From Dendrolimus kikuchii (taxonomy: Eukaryota; Arthropoda; Insecta; Lepidoptera; Lasiocampidae): a stretch of DNA of 64,000 nt. Position numbers and translations under genes: made by a program. The notes beneath the pieces were generated by a model. The model was not told the DNA's origin, did no database searches, and saw only the letters and a list, made by a program, of their open reading frames with translations. Shown piece after piece: positions 44,521 to 55,556 of the stretch (positions within the stretch are counted from its first letter, which is position 1; the number at the start of each line of letters is the position of its first letter). The DNA lies in contig CM034401.1 in assembly GCA_019925095.2 (NCBI GenBank), positions 18,384,338 through 18,448,337 of the forward strand, written 5' to 3'.

Positions 44521-44999
44521 CTCAATCTTGCACCTTTGTTGCAATAACATTAAATTAAATCTAAGGTTTTTGTAGGGGGCTACCAAGACCAATTAACTAT
44601 TTCACAAGTAGTATATTAATGTATTTTTCACCGCTTTACTACCAATTACGGTCACCACATTCATCCACTAAAACTCAGCTTAATAAAACTCATTGTACTT
44701 TTATTGCTAACCTATTAAGTTTTACGATCTGACTAATATATTCCGAAGACATTTAACGACTTTGTTTTCTTGTTTCAGGTAAAATAAAAATCTTCAGTTC
44801 CGTTCCGCTTTCGGCGCTGGTTTTTATTGGCTCACAAATTAGTGCGGTAATTTATCGTAGATTCGGATATGGGGAAGACGGAGGGCCACCTTTAGCCCTA
44901 TATCCTATTAAATTTATCTTCTCTTGGTCTATTGCTACGGTCGTATATTCTATATCGCCATGACATGAGGTTTCGGCTCTTCGCGATAATTATATCATA
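44521..44999. other. No gene seen
   Basis: Unique sequence. CTTGTTTCAGGT at about 44770 is an acceptor-like sequence, but no open exon follows. Confidence 0.45.
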
Positions 45000-45227
45000 C
45001 TAGCTGCGCCCCGCGGTCTCAACCGCGTGGTGATGGAAAATCGTTATGTTTTGGATAATTCACTACATCTTTATCAATTATATAGCCTATGTGTTATTCT
45101 GATCTTTAAGCTATACTATTGTAAAGTTTCATCAAAATCCATTCAGTAATTTTTGCGTGAAAGAGTAATAAACATACTTACAACCATACATTCTTATAAA
45201 CTTTCACGTTAATAATATTTAGTAGGA
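45000..45227 (-). mobile_element. Non-autonomous Helitron
   Basis: Plus strand A|CTAGCTGCGCCCCGCGGTCT...TATTTAGTAGGA|T. It shares TATAGCCTATGTGTTATTCT and TTTTGCGTGAAAGAGTAATA with the inverse of 14928-15137. Confidence 0.8.
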
Positions 45228-45669
45228 TGTACAATTTTTAAATCTAGCAACTGGCATTGTTTTTAAATGAATGTTTGTATATTTGTTGACATGCTAGGTA
45301 TTTTCTGATGTATTGTGCTTGCCAAAACGCATGAAGATCGTATCAGAATTATATCGATCTCAGTAAAGTTAGTAATTACTTTAGGAATGGTTATATCATT
45401 GAAGTTAATGACAACTATTTATGCTGTTGTGTAAAATTTCTTGTAATACACTTGCTAGATTTAAAAATTACACAGATATCATTGTGACAATTATGACTGA
45501 ACATAGATTTGATTTCATCGCATAGAACTTGGCCAAATTCATAGTCTACAAATTAGGACTTATCTTTTTTTTACTGAAACTAAGTACAATAACGTCATTG
45601 GGGAATATAATATGTAAATATAAAATGTACATTATTTAACTATTATACTTAATAATAACTGAATCTGCT
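45228..45669. other. No gene seen
   Basis: AT-rich sequence with no recognised feature. Confidence 0.5.
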
Positions 45670-45947
45670 AATGCAATGCATGATGAAAGAATGACTAAAC
45701 AGATATACAGTGCAAAAGTGGATGGATGCAGAAATCGTGGAAGGCCACGACACACCTTCCATGATCAAATTGATCGTGTACTACCAGGTGATGTCAGGAG
45801 CCTTAAGAACAGACGAGCGTGCATGACAAGAGCTATGAATGTCAAAGAAGCAAGTGAGGTGTGTAAGAATAAGCCTGAATGGCGCTCTGTTCTTCGTGCC
45901 TACCCCGCAAGGGAACTGGCGTGAAGTTATGTATGTATGTATGTATC
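45670..45947 (+). pseudogene. RTE-like LINE ORF2 C-terminus with (TATG)n tail
   Basis: The frame reads MHDERMTKQIYSAKVDGCRN, GRPRHTFHDQIDRVL, then RACMTRAMNVKEASEVCKNK and ends ARELA followed by a stop and (TATG)n. One two-codon loss (AE absent after RVL) separates it from the 4188-4577 copy. 5'-truncated. Confidence 0.8.
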
Positions 45948-47349
45948 TGCTAATGTATTCATCCATTGTGCAAATAGCATGCAGCCTGCCGAAAGTATTT
46001 TTGAGATATTTATAAGATAGGGATGCATACTCGTATGTACGGATGAAAGAAGTATTATATCAGCATCTATACCTACATAAGTACAAAGTTTTCTTTGTAG
46101 TTTGACTCGTAAAAATTTGAAGACCCTATCCCGCAGGAATTATTATACTTTTCGTAATAAAAAATTGACCTATATTTGTCCCTGCTGTCGAAAATTTATA
46201 CATATATACCGAGTACTCCAAGTCTCCCTGACAAATATTGTAGTAGGAAAATATTTGGTCACCGCCTCTTTGTTTCCTTTTTTCTTTTGCCGTATCTCTG
46301 TCACTATGTAATGTGACATAGTTTATGTCTATGTATGTTTACACCCGCCTATATCAACCCGCGTGCTAGAAGGTACCCCCTGTGCCGTACCTAGCTAGGT
46401 CCACTCGTCGAAGGAACCGCAAGACGGGAAGAAAAGATCACGAGGAAGACGTGCCTACCGCTGCGAAGCCCGCACCGTTCGTAGCATGTCTGGTGCGGTG
46501 ACCTATCCTGTAAGTCGTTTCCTTCTCTTTTATCCCCGTTCCCGCCAGCGCCAATAACATGTATACACAACAGGCATATAGATATAATAAGCATAAAAAT
46601 AAGAATATGTTTAGCAGTGTAATAGCGATAGAAATAGAATATTTAGAAATGAAATCAGAAAGCAAAAATTTGTAATAGTTACGACTTTGGCAATAAAAAA
46701 AGTATAAGATAAAAAAAAGAAAAATAAAATGAAAATAAAACCCTGACAAAAGTGTGTGTCAGGAGGGTGAGAAATAAAAAAAAAACAAAATAACTTTCAC
46801 ATTTCTACCTATGTATTATATAGTTTGTAATAGGAAAGTATGACTTCTGTCTATGTCATGTCATTACGTTGATTTAATAGGTATGTGCTATTAAGCACTA
46901 TTACAAATAGTCTTAATAAAAAAATAGTAATTAAGCCGTTATCTCCGGCATGCCGAATATTGAACTCATTCATGACAAAGCACGATTAACAGAAGGAATT
47001 AACGGCTGCAGAAAAAAGGCAATACTTTGCAAATGAATTACAAGCGTATGTTAAATGAACCGTGTTTGGACCGTAACTCGGAGCCATCGCGCACATTATC
47101 TGTATGGGCCAATGGGCTCTAATGTGGAACATTACGAGAACTAATGTTAACGTGTTTGGTGCTTACTATGCGACGCCCAGACGGTTTGATACTTGTATTT
47201 TTTTTTTGTAATGAATACAAACGAAGAGGTTATTTTTAGAAACAAATGTAAACTGCAACTAAGTTCAAATATTAGGTTTTTTTAAGATGAAATTTGCAAA
47301 GACGTTACGTCACAATAATTTCAGGGTGTAATAAAACCTAATTAGTACT
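45948..47349. other. No gene seen
   Basis: A GC-richer patch at 46340-46560 and A-rich DNA at 46680-46800. No coding or RNA feature can be supported. Confidence 0.5.
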
Positions 47350-47351
47350 TA

Positions 47352-47470
47352 TAAGCCGTGTTAGCTTAGTGGTTAGTGCAATTGCATCCCAAAGTTAAAG
47401 GCCCCGGCTTTAAACCCGGAAAGCATGCACCGCTTAAGCAGGTATTCTGATCTAATATGGATATTATTAC
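47352..47470 (+). mobile_element. SINE-C (tRNA-derived)
   Basis: GCCGTGTTAGCTTAGTGGTT then AGTGC (box A), and CGGCTTTAAACCC (decayed box B). The body AAGCATGCACCGCTTAAGCA and TATTCTGAT is shared with 18182-18300. Confidence 0.65.
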
Positions 47471-47589
47471 GACTATGCTGATGCTTGTTATCTTAATCTC
47501 ATGCAAGAGCAACTTATTAAGCTCTAGCGTCTTCAAAATGTTTGCATAAGGTTCATATTTGGTTTAAAAAAGCATGACCACGTTTCTGA

Positions 47590-48078
47590 ATATCGCAAAA
47601 AGCTCGAGTAGTTGCCTATCTCACTTCGCCTGAATACTCATCTTCTCGATTTACTATATCGTATACTGTTTATACCTTATAACCCTCCTTATCTTAAGGA
47701 ATGTTTCAACTTCCTTTATACGTCACACACCCTCAATTTGCGCTCCACTAATAATCTCCTGTTAATGGCACCTGCATATTCTTCAACATTTTATTCCAAC
47801 TCTTTCGCCATGCAGGATGTCTTGCTTTGGAACTTTTTAATTAATGAATTAATTTTAATTAATTAATTATTATTTTTATTTGTTGTTATAGTTAATGTCT
47901 ATATATTAGTAGTTAGTATTCGTTGAGTAGTAGTTTTCCTGGTATTTTTGGTTAAATGCTCTATGCTCCTACAAGCCGCGCTGCACTGTGTCTGGGCTGC
48001 CAAGCAGTTACCTGATATTGTAGATGGAAGGTTGTTCAGAAATATTTTAAGGCATATCAAATAAACTTTTGTTCGGAA
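47590..48078 (+). pseudogene. LINE ORF2 C-terminal remnant with 3' UTR
   Basis: The frame around 47612-47866 reads PPYLKECFNFLYTSHTLNLR, STNNLLLMAPAYSSTFYSNS, FAMQDVLLWNFLI. This is the conserved tail of LINE ORF2 proteins (NLRSxNNLLL...SFxxQxxxLWNxLP). The frame is not led by an ATG and upstream coding is lost. A 200-bp AT-rich 3' UTR ends near ATCAAATAAACTTTTG. Confidence 0.7.
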
Positions 48079-48599
48079 TTACGCAGATATTCTTACAATT
48101 TTTAATTGACTGACCAAAACGTATTTAGAAAGTGACATGAGCCAGTGCAACTTCGCTCACTGTGGCCATGACGATCACGTATTTGTTGGAGAATTGCAAA
48201 GGCTGTGGCAAAAAATGTTATCACAGCGCCACCATTTTCTTTTATTTTGAGGACTACAGCTGTAATAATATTATCTAGAATACAAACTAGATCAAGAGAA
48301 GCTATTAACAAGTCTCCACAGATAACGGAACAATTGTTGAGAAAAGTAAAAATTTAACTAAGAAACAATAACAAATAGAAAACTACAGAGACGTAAGATA
48401 CTTAACAGATAAATCCGAGTTTAAATAGAACTTAACCAACTTTGCGTTTAACGATGCTACACTGTTAGTAAATAGCTCCAAGTCTATGTCTTCCAATTTA
48501 CTTATTAAATTTATTTGTAGTTTTGATATGGAATGTATTTTGGCTATATTCATGTAGTCCATAGAAACAACACCATAATATACCGAGATAAAACTTATT
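48079..48599. other. No gene seen
   Basis: A 69-codon frame at 48102-48311 (minus) has no recognisable motif. Confidence 0.45.
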
Positions 48600-49360
48600 T
48601 CAGGTTGTTGTAACAGGATATAAGTTAGGTGTGCCGAGTTTCATTGAAATCTGATCTGTAATTTTTATCTGATGCTCCACAAGACAGACGGACAGACCCA
48701 GAAAAATTCTAAATGTTGCATCGCAGAATCTGCTTGTCCGAGTTAGCCCTGATTTTTTTTCTCGTTTTTAAATGCGTCGTACAAACTTGAACCTTTTACA
48801 GATAATCCTAAAAAAAGTTTATAACCGTAGCCTAAGTTACTCCTTATAACATTAGCTACCTGCGACTGAAAGTCCCGCCAAAATCGGTCCAGCCGTTTCA
48901 GAGATTAGCCGGAAGAACCAGACAGACAGAAAAAATCTAAAAATTTCATTCTGTTTTTTTATTGCAGGAGATCAGCAGACAGGCAGACGGCCCACTTGAT
49001 GGAAAGCGGTTACCATCGCCTATGGACATTTGCAACACCAAAGTTGCTACAAATGCGCTGCTGCTCTCTTAATGGAGACTGGAACCTGGTCACTAATGCC
49101 GGAACACCACTCAAGGTTGTTATGGCGACATACTTTAGACCAGGGGTGGTAGCCATCCAGTCGGGCAAATGCCCTACCACCTGGCTGTGGGTTGTTAAGT
49201 CGCCTCTTACGACAGGCCCCCGTCCGCAGGAAATTGTATTCTTTCTCCGTTCCTGCACGGATAAGATTTAGGATTCTCCTGGTCCGAAATATCCCTTCTG
49301 ATTTTTTTCCACAATTTATTTTGAAATTATAAACAGATACATTATTGCATAAAATTCTGT
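48600..49360 (-). mobile_element. Helitron-like remnants interrupted by SINE-A
   Basis: 48820-48950 (AGTTACTCCTTATAACATTA, CAGCCGTTTCAGAGATTAG) and 49268-49340 (GGATTCTCCTGGTCCGAAAT) line up with 29800-29990 of the intact Helitron, so they are two halves of one element. A related, older fragment is at 48600-48770. The SINE-A copy sits between the halves. Confidence 0.65.
48952..49264 (-). mobile_element. SINE-A, full-length antisense copy inside a Helitron
   Basis: TTTTTTATTGCAGGAGATCA to TTCCTGCACGGATAAG. The antisense frame is open across about 91 codons from MMESGYHRLWTFATPKLLQM. Confidence 0.8.
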
Positions 49361-49434
49361 GAGATAATACTAGTATACAAATCAAGCATTGAACATACAC
49401 AGAAGACAAACTACGACTCTTAAAGTATAAAGTA

Positions 49435-49757
49435 CTAGCTTCTGCCCGCGACTTCGACCGCGTGGAATAGTTTTTTTTTAATTTTTTTTTATTGCAGAAG
49501 TTCAGCAGACAGACAGACGGCCCACTTGATGGAAAGCGGTTACCATCGCCTATGGACATTTGTAACACCAAAGTGCTACAAATGCGCTGCTGCTCTCTTA
49601 AGGGAGACTGGAACCTGGTCACTAATGCCGGAACACAACACAAGTTGTTATGGCGGCATACTCTAGACCAGGGGTGGTCGCCATCCAGTCGAGCAAATAC
49701 CCTACCACCTGGCATAGTAAAAAAAGTTAGTTTAAAAAAAAACTCTTCAGCTTTATA
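49435..49757 (-). mobile_element. Helitron interrupted by SINE-A and abutted by another Helitron
   Basis: Plus strand A|CTAGCTTCTGCCCGCGACTT at the left and CTCTTCAGCTTTATA at the right are the two ends of the 32867-33111 subfamily in antisense. The middle holds a SINE-A copy. The right end stops exactly at the A|TC start of the next Helitron. Confidence 0.65.
49476..49712 (-). mobile_element. SINE-A, 5'-truncated, nested in a Helitron
   Basis: TTTTTTTTTTATTGCAGAAG and the antisense body to CCTACCACCTGGC. ATAGT occurs just before and just after (GGAATAGT and GGCATAGT), a possible short target duplication. Confidence 0.75.
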
Positions 49758-50074
49758 TCTATACATATAATAAAATTGTAGAGGTCAAATTTCTGTACAA
49801 TGAAAAAAAATGATAAAAACCGAGTCAGGGGGATGTAAGAAGTGAAATAAAACTACATCCGATATTTTTTTCAAAATTTTTGTTTTTCTGTTTGTCTGTC
49901 TGTTTGTACCTGCTAATCTGCGAAACAACTGGACCGATATAAATGAAATTTTGTATGGTGGTAGCTTATATCCCTGGTCAACATATAAGATACTTTGATC
50001 CGGAAGAATTAAAGAGTACCCGTGGGATAGTTAAAAAACCGCACCACGCGGACGAAGTCGCGGGCATCAGCTAG
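49758..50074 (+). mobile_element. Non-autonomous Helitron, well preserved
   Basis: A|TCTATACATATAATAAAATT at the start; GTCTGTTTGTACCTGCTAAT and GGTACCCGTGGGATAG style body; end GCGGACGAAGTCGCGGGCAT, CAG, CTAG|T with an intact GCGGAC/GTCGCG hairpin. Confidence 0.85.
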
Positions 50075-50829
50075 TATTATATATAAGATAAGCAAGTATT
50101 AAGGCACTATGTCCTTCTATCGTATTTTACCGTTTAAAATATACTCTATCTATATCTGTATAAATAATATCGCCAGTTGCGTTCATGTTAGTCCACGTGC
50201 AAACAGAGCCGTTGAGTTAATTAAAAGCAGGTGCTTATTGTATATGCCGTGACCGCAGCGCTGCACTGCGGATATCCGAATGCAGGGCCAGTGTCCCCAC
50301 TCTATATACTCGTACTTGTTAAGGGGAGGCGTGATAGTTTTAGTTACGTATATTTACAATTATATATGTCATTTTTTACTTATTTATCATTAAATTTACG
50401 TTAAATGTTTTGCCATAATTACACTAAGTACTTTTCCCATACGTTGAGATTCTTGACTTCGGTGCGGAGGTAGAACATGTTTTACAAATAAAATATAAAA
50501 TAATATTTATTTTTGCTTTAATATAAGACACCAATCCTTCCTTGTTAAAACTTGATATCTGAACAAAAAAATCCCATACACTTTCGCTTCACCCTTATGT
50601 TGATATTATTACGAGTTTAGCGAGACTCGAATTACAATCACCTACCCTCACCGTTTGAATAAAGTGGTTGCATTCACGTAGCTCCTAAAAATTTTTTAAA
50701 ATAGTAGTGTTCAAAGATAAATTTTAAGTTTGAATAACATTATTATCGATAAATACTTATATTTGCCTACGATTAAAATATAAAGAAAGTGTTAAATCAG
50801 AGTTTTTTACTGAATATAAATAGTAATAC
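50075..50829. other. No gene seen
   Basis: AT-rich DNA between the Helitron and the LINE 5' UTR. Confidence 0.5.
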
Positions 50830-51038
50830 AATATTGAGTCGGACAGTGAGGTCTAAGTAAAGTGGACGGACAGCGTTTTTGTACGGGTTCATCGACCATC
50901 GACCAATTTTGTTGACCCCTTTCTCAAGCAAGTATTATTGTCAGTGTAAATATAATACAGAACACTTTTTTTGCAAATAAGAGATACAATAACAAGAGTG
51001 TCATTCAAGCAAATTTATTGTTAAAGAAAATAATTAAA

Positions 51039-51956
51039 ATGGCACTTATTCCGCCAGCATATAATTCTGAACCTAGTAGGTCTGGTACAGACCAGGAATC
51101 TGACTCTAATGTTAAAACCCGGAGAACTAGGAAAAGGACAGAAATAGAACTTGAAAGTAATTTTAATAAGTTCAGGGTAGATATAAGTGACCACATAACC
51201 AACCTATTTTCGTCATTCAAAAAAGATCAAGATGAGAAATTTTCCATAATACAAACAAATATCCAAGCCTTATCTGAAGAAATAAAAGCGCTTAAAACTA
51301 CAAATACTGATACAATGATAACCTTAAATAGTTTATCTGAAAAACACGAAGCTTTGTTAGCAAAAAATCGAGATTTTCAAGAGTTATCGAAACTGCATGA
51401 TACTCAAATCAATCAGCTGGAAGAAGATATGATTAACATTCAAAGCGCCATATCTGAATACAAAATAGAGATAAAAAACATTCCTCTATCAGAAAATGAA
51501 GGGAAGAAGGAAATGATTGAATTCATACGTAGCGTTTGCGAGAAAATAAATGTCGAAATCTCAACGTCTGACATTCGCGAAGTACGGCGCTTGCAGGGCA
51601 AACCAGAGACATCCAAACCGATATTGCTTGAACTTTCAACTACTGATATAAAATCTCGTATACTTAAAGGATTAAAGAAATACAACGAAATAAATAAACA
51701 AAAGTTACATACTGGAAACCTTGGTTTAGGAGGGCCAAATAAACCAATATATATATCTGAATACTTAACAAAATCTACTAAAACTTTATTTTTTCGCGCC
51801 CGAGAGTTTGCCAAAAAGTTTAAGTATACATACTGCTGGGCAGCATACGGACAGATATACCTGCGAAAAGAAGATGGTGGGAAACGAATCAGAGTTGTAT
51901 CGGAAAAAATGCTTAGAAAACTTGGACAGGAACATATCTCAGCTCCGTTATATTGA
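51039..51956 (+). CDS. LINE ORF1 protein (coiled coil plus FP25K-like region)
   Basis: A 305-residue protein starting at the ATG of AAAATGGCACTTATTCCG. An upstream TTG in frame is not needed. Residues 25-35 are basic (KTRRTRKRTE). About 45-140 is a long Glu/Lys/Leu-rich heptad stretch predicted to be coiled coil. YKIEIKNIPLSENEGKKEMI (151-170) starts a compact core with RSVCEKINVEISTSDI. About 225-297 (IYISEYLTKSTKTLFFRARE, YTYCWAAYGQIYLRKEDGGK) resembles the C-terminal domain of baculovirus FP25K-like proteins, which is common in LINE ORF1 proteins of moths. Such proteins are thought to bind the element's RNA as chaperones. There is no PHD finger and no CCHC knuckle, unlike some relatives. 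No stop or frameshift. The function is inferred from position and fold resemblance. Confidence 0.85.
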   Translation: MALIPPAYNSEPSRSGTDQESDSNVKTRRTRKRTEIELESNFNKFRVDISDHITNLFSSFKKDQDEKFSIIQTNIQALSEEIKALKTTNTDTMITLNSLSEKHEALLAKNRDFQELSKLHDTQINQLEEDMINIQSAISEYKIEIKNIPLSENEGKKEMIEFIRSVCEKINVEISTSDIREVRRLQGKPETSKPILLELSTTDIKSRILKGLKKYNEINKQKLHTGNLGLGGPNKPIYISEYLTKSTKTLFFRAREFAKKFKYTYCWAAYGQIYLRKEDGGKRIRVVSEKMLRKLGQEHISAPLY

Positions 51957-52328
51957 GATGAGCATTGTAGTGTTACACATTTTCATATTAAATCATATTA
52001 ATTTGTATTCTACTCTATTCTCTCAGTTGTATTGTATACTTAACGTAAAGTTAGTAATTAGAATAAGTTTTTGTTATGATTACAGCACACGACCACTTAT
52101 ATACAAACATTTAACACACCTTATACACACAATAATCCATCTAGCATACACACACTTGACTACTTGTAAAATGTATCGAGTGTTAAACATGAGTAACCCC
52201 CTTTACAAAGTTATATTATCCTCGACGCCACTAAAGACACAACTTAATATGGAATTTATGTCATTATATATTTTAGTTCTTATTTTATCAAAAGGAGAGT
52301 GTTTTCTACTCTCTAATTTTTAATAACC

Positions 52329-55289
52329 ATGAGTAGACACATAAATGATATATGTAATGGCATAGATTCTGTATCAGCATCAAAGTGTTATAAATGTAAC
52401 TTCGAGGACTGTCAACAATATTTGAATTGTAGTGAAAATAAATTAAAAGTAGTTATTCAAAACATTAGAAGCGTTGCGAAAAACTTGGATGAATTTATAA
52501 TTCTACTTAACCATAGTAAAATTAACCCTGATTTAATCATACTTACAGAATGTTGGATATCTCATAATTTTGTACCTTGCGATATTCCGGGATATACAGT
52601 CTATTACACAACTAAAAACCCATTACAAAATGATGGTGTCATAATCTATATTAAGACGATACTCAAAGAAACTACTTATGAACCAAATTTTAATCACGCA
52701 AATTGTTTGGTTTCAATAATAAACGAATCCACTGCTATAGTTTCTTTATATCGATCACCAGCCCAAACAAATATTGACGTTTTCTTGGAAAACCTAAATA
52801 CAACACTTACCCAATTAAATAAATATAAAAATCTCATGATAGTAGGAGACATTAATATAAATATTAGTCCTAGTGCAAATGACCGTAGAGCTTGTGACTA
52901 TATGGACTTGCTGGCTTCTTATGGACTTCTCCCCTCACACACATATCCAACAAGGGAATCGAGTTGCCTAGATCATGCATTCATAAAAACCCAACATTAT
53001 GACCCAATAACACTTGTAATTAACAACACTGTAACTGATCATGATTTAGTAGTAGTTCTTTTAAACAATTTTAAACATGAAAAACCTTGCGAATATATGA
53101 AGAAAATTGATTTTACTAAAGTATCAAAAATTATATCTGAGACATCATTCACTGAAGTTGTAGAAACGTTTGATGCTAATGAAGCCACGAATATGTTTAT
53201 AGATAAGCTACAAAATATTACTAATGATTGTACTACTAAAATGTGGCCAACCCACAGACGGAAAATACCAATCAAACCTTGGGTCACAGAGGGCCTGTTA
53301 CGATGTTTCCGTCATCGAGATAAACTACATTTAAAACTTAGAAATAAGCCCAATGATGAAACTTTAAATATCATCTACAAACGATACCGGAATTTTTGCA
53401 CAGATCTGACAAGAAAGTTAAAAAACGCTTATGAAAAAAGAGAACTAGAACAAGCAGGCACCGATATTAAAAAAACCTGGCAGGTAATAGGCAACATTAC
53501 AAACTACAAACCCAAAAAGTCTATATCAGAAGACCTATTACATCATAATCAAGACCCGCATACAGCTGTTAACATTGTTAATACTTACTTTGCGGATGTT
53601 GGTAGCAGGCTAGCAGAAAAAATTAGAGCTGAAACTGGTGATACTACTGACACTGCTGCTGAATCATCCAAAGCGTATAACTCCTTTGGTCTCTTAGATA
53701 CAGATGAAAAAGAGGTTATATCAATAATTAACGGATTGAGATCAAATTGTTCGACTGGTTTGGACAATATTTCTGCGCGGATTATTAAAGAAAATATAAC
53801 CTATCTGGTTGTCCCTATTACTCACATTTGTAACTTAAGTATTTCAACGTCTGTATTTCCTTCTGCGTTAAAAAAATCTGTCATTTATCCAATTTTTAAG
53901 TCTGGGGACAAATCACAAGTGACTAACTATAGACCAATCTCTATATTGCCATCAATTTCTAAGATACTTGAAAAAGTAATAAATTATCGTCTTGTGAAAT
54001 ATTTAGAAAAATATAACTTAATTTCGGAAAATCAATATGGTTTTCGACGTGGAAAGTCAACATCCGATGCTGTATCAAACCTAAATGACTATATAGTGAG
54101 ATCACTTGACCAAGGGGAAAAATGTTTGGCGATATTTCTAGACCTGGCCAAGGCATTTGATACAGTCAGCATACCGCTTCTATTGAGAAAGTTAGAACGT
54201 TTCGGAATACGTGGCAAACAGCTTGAAATCTTCAGGAGCTACCTTAGTGACAGATCTCAAACTGTAAAAATAGGCAATTACATCAGCCAAGAAGTACCCG
54301 TCACTTACGGAGTTCCCCAAGGAAGTATTCTTGGTCCAACACTGTTTTTGGCCTACATTAATGATGTATGTGAAACTAAAATACGACACGGCAAACTTAT
54401 ATCCTTTGCCGATGACACAGTTTTACTGTTTAAAGGAGACTGTTGGGATGATGTCTTTAAATATGCACAAGAGGGGTTTGATGAAATTTGTGTATCATTA
54501 TCTAGTAGTTTATTAACAATAAACCCGAGAAAAACTAAATTTGTCACTTTTACACTCCAGACAAAAAACATAAAGAATGAAACAGATGTTAAGCTAGTAG
54601 CCCATGTAAAAAACTGCTCCTGTACATCAAATGCAACAAATAATGCTTGTATAATCTTAGAAAATTGCAACAGTGTAAAATATTTGGGCATTATAATAGA
54701 TTATCAACTTACATATAAGCCTTATATTCAATTATTGGTCGCTAGAGTGAGAAAGTTAATTGTTATTTTCCGAAAAATACGTCACGCAGCCACTATTAAA
54801 AATTTGCTTACAATCTATTATGCACTTTGCTACACCATTATTTCATACTGCATAACGACGTGGGGAGGTGCTTATAAAACTCACCTTTTACCCCTTGAAA
54901 AAGCGCAAAGAGCTGTTTTAAAGGTTGGCCTGGGACGGCCTTTTCGTTACCCTACTAGTTTACTATATCAAGAGTGGCAAGTGCTATCTGTACGGCAAAT
55001 ATTCATATTACAAATATGTCGACATCAACATCGTGTCTTACCATATAACTCGATATTACAATGCACTAGACGTTTAAAAGGCAAAATACTTGTAAATGAA
55101 ACATTTAAAACAACTTTTGCTCAAAAACACGCTTGTTTTCTTAGTTCTTTTATATACAACAAAATAAGTTCAAAGATAACTACTGATTTATACAAATTAA
55201 AACACTATGAACTCAAAAAGGAAGTCAAATCTTTTCTATTAAAAATTGATTATGAAATCACTGAAAACCTTATACAACCTATTAAATAA
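52329..55289 (+). CDS. LINE ORF2: endonuclease / reverse transcriptase
   Basis: A 986-residue protein with an ATG start. Residues 20-34 hold a Cys cluster (CYKCNFEDCQQYLNC). The APE-type endonuclease spans about 41-245: Q44-N45 in QNIRS, E74 in LTECW, LYRSP at 140-144, VGDININI at 172-179, LDHAF at 214-218, TDHD at 236-239. It nicks target DNA to prime copying. Reverse transcriptase spans about 515-800: YRPISILPSISKILEKV, NQYGFRRGKST, FLDLAKAFDTV (catalytic D605), GVPQGSILGP (661-670), SFADDTVLL (D695, D696), KYLGIIID. A thumb-like region follows with TTWGGAYKTHLLPLEKAQRA. No RNase H domain is seen. ORF1 lies 372 bp upstream and translation could be by reinitiation. All catalytic residues are present and the frame is unbroken, so recent activity is plausible but unproven. 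Confidence 0.95.
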   Translation: MSRHINDICNGIDSVSASKCYKCNFEDCQQYLNCSENKLKVVIQNIRSVAKNLDEFIILLNHSKINPDLIILTECWISHNFVPCDIPGYTVYYTTKNPLQNDGVIIYIKTILKETTYEPNFNHANCLVSIINESTAIVSLYRSPAQTNIDVFLENLNTTLTQLNKYKNLMIVGDININISPSANDRRACDYMDLLASYGLLPSHTYPTRESSCLDHAFIKTQHYDPITLVINNTVTDHDLVVVLLNNFKHEKPCEYMKKIDFTKVSKIISETSFTEVVETFDANEATNMFIDKLQNITNDCTTKMWPTHRRKIPIKPWVTEGLLRCFRHRDKLHLKLRNKPNDETLNIIYKRYRNFCTDLTRKLKNAYEKRELEQAGTDIKKTWQVIGNITNYKPKKSISEDLLHHNQDPHTAVNIVNTYFADVGSRLAEKIRAETGDTTDTAAESSKAYNSFGLLDTDEKEVISIINGLRSNCSTGLDNISARIIKENITYLVVPITHICNLSISTSVFPSALKKSVIYPIFKSGDKSQVTNYRPISILPSISKILEKVINYRLVKYLEKYNLISENQYGFRRGKSTSDAVSNLNDYIVRSLDQGEKCLAIFLDLAKAFDTVSIPLLLRKLERFGIRGKQLEIFRSYLSDRSQTVKIGNYISQEVPVTYGVPQGSILGPTLFLAYINDVCETKIRHGKLISFADDTVLLFKGDCWDDVFKYAQEGFDEICVSLSSSLLTINPRKTKFVTFTLQTKNIKNETDVKLVAHVKNCSCTSNATNNACIILENCNSVKYLGIIIDYQLTYKPYIQLLVARVRKLIVIFRKIRHAATIKNLLTIYYALCYTIISYCITTWGGAYKTHLLPLEKAQRAVLKVGLGRPFRYPTSLLYQEWQVLSVRQIFILQICRHQHRVLPYNSILQCTRRLKGKILVNETFKTTFAQKHACFLSSFIYNKISSKITTDLYKLKHYELKKEVKSFLLKIDYEITENLIQPIK

Positions 55290-55331
55290 TTATCTTTACA
55301 GTTCAAGTGATAGGATATCAATAACAATCAT

Positions 55332-55335
<4 letters not shown>

Positions 55336-55375
<40 letters not shown>

Positions 55376-55556
55376 ACACATACACACACATACACACACG
55401 CACGCAAGCACGCAAGCACGCACACACACACACGCACACACACACACATACGCACACGCACGCAAGCACGCACGCACACACACACACACCACACACACGC
55501 ACACACACACCACACACACGCACACACACACCACACACACGCACACACACACACAT
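55336..55556. repeat. CA-rich tract in the LINE 3' UTR
   Basis: About 220 bp of (CA)n interrupted by GCACGCAAGC and ACACCACACACACG repeats, a higher-order period of about 21 bp in its second half. Open frames here on both strands are only the dinucleotide repeat read as protein. Confidence 0.9.

Noticed and set aside
47352..47440. Candidate tRNA gene
   Set aside because: Box B is decayed, no cloverleaf can be completed, and a related copy exists at 18182-18300, so it is a SINE.
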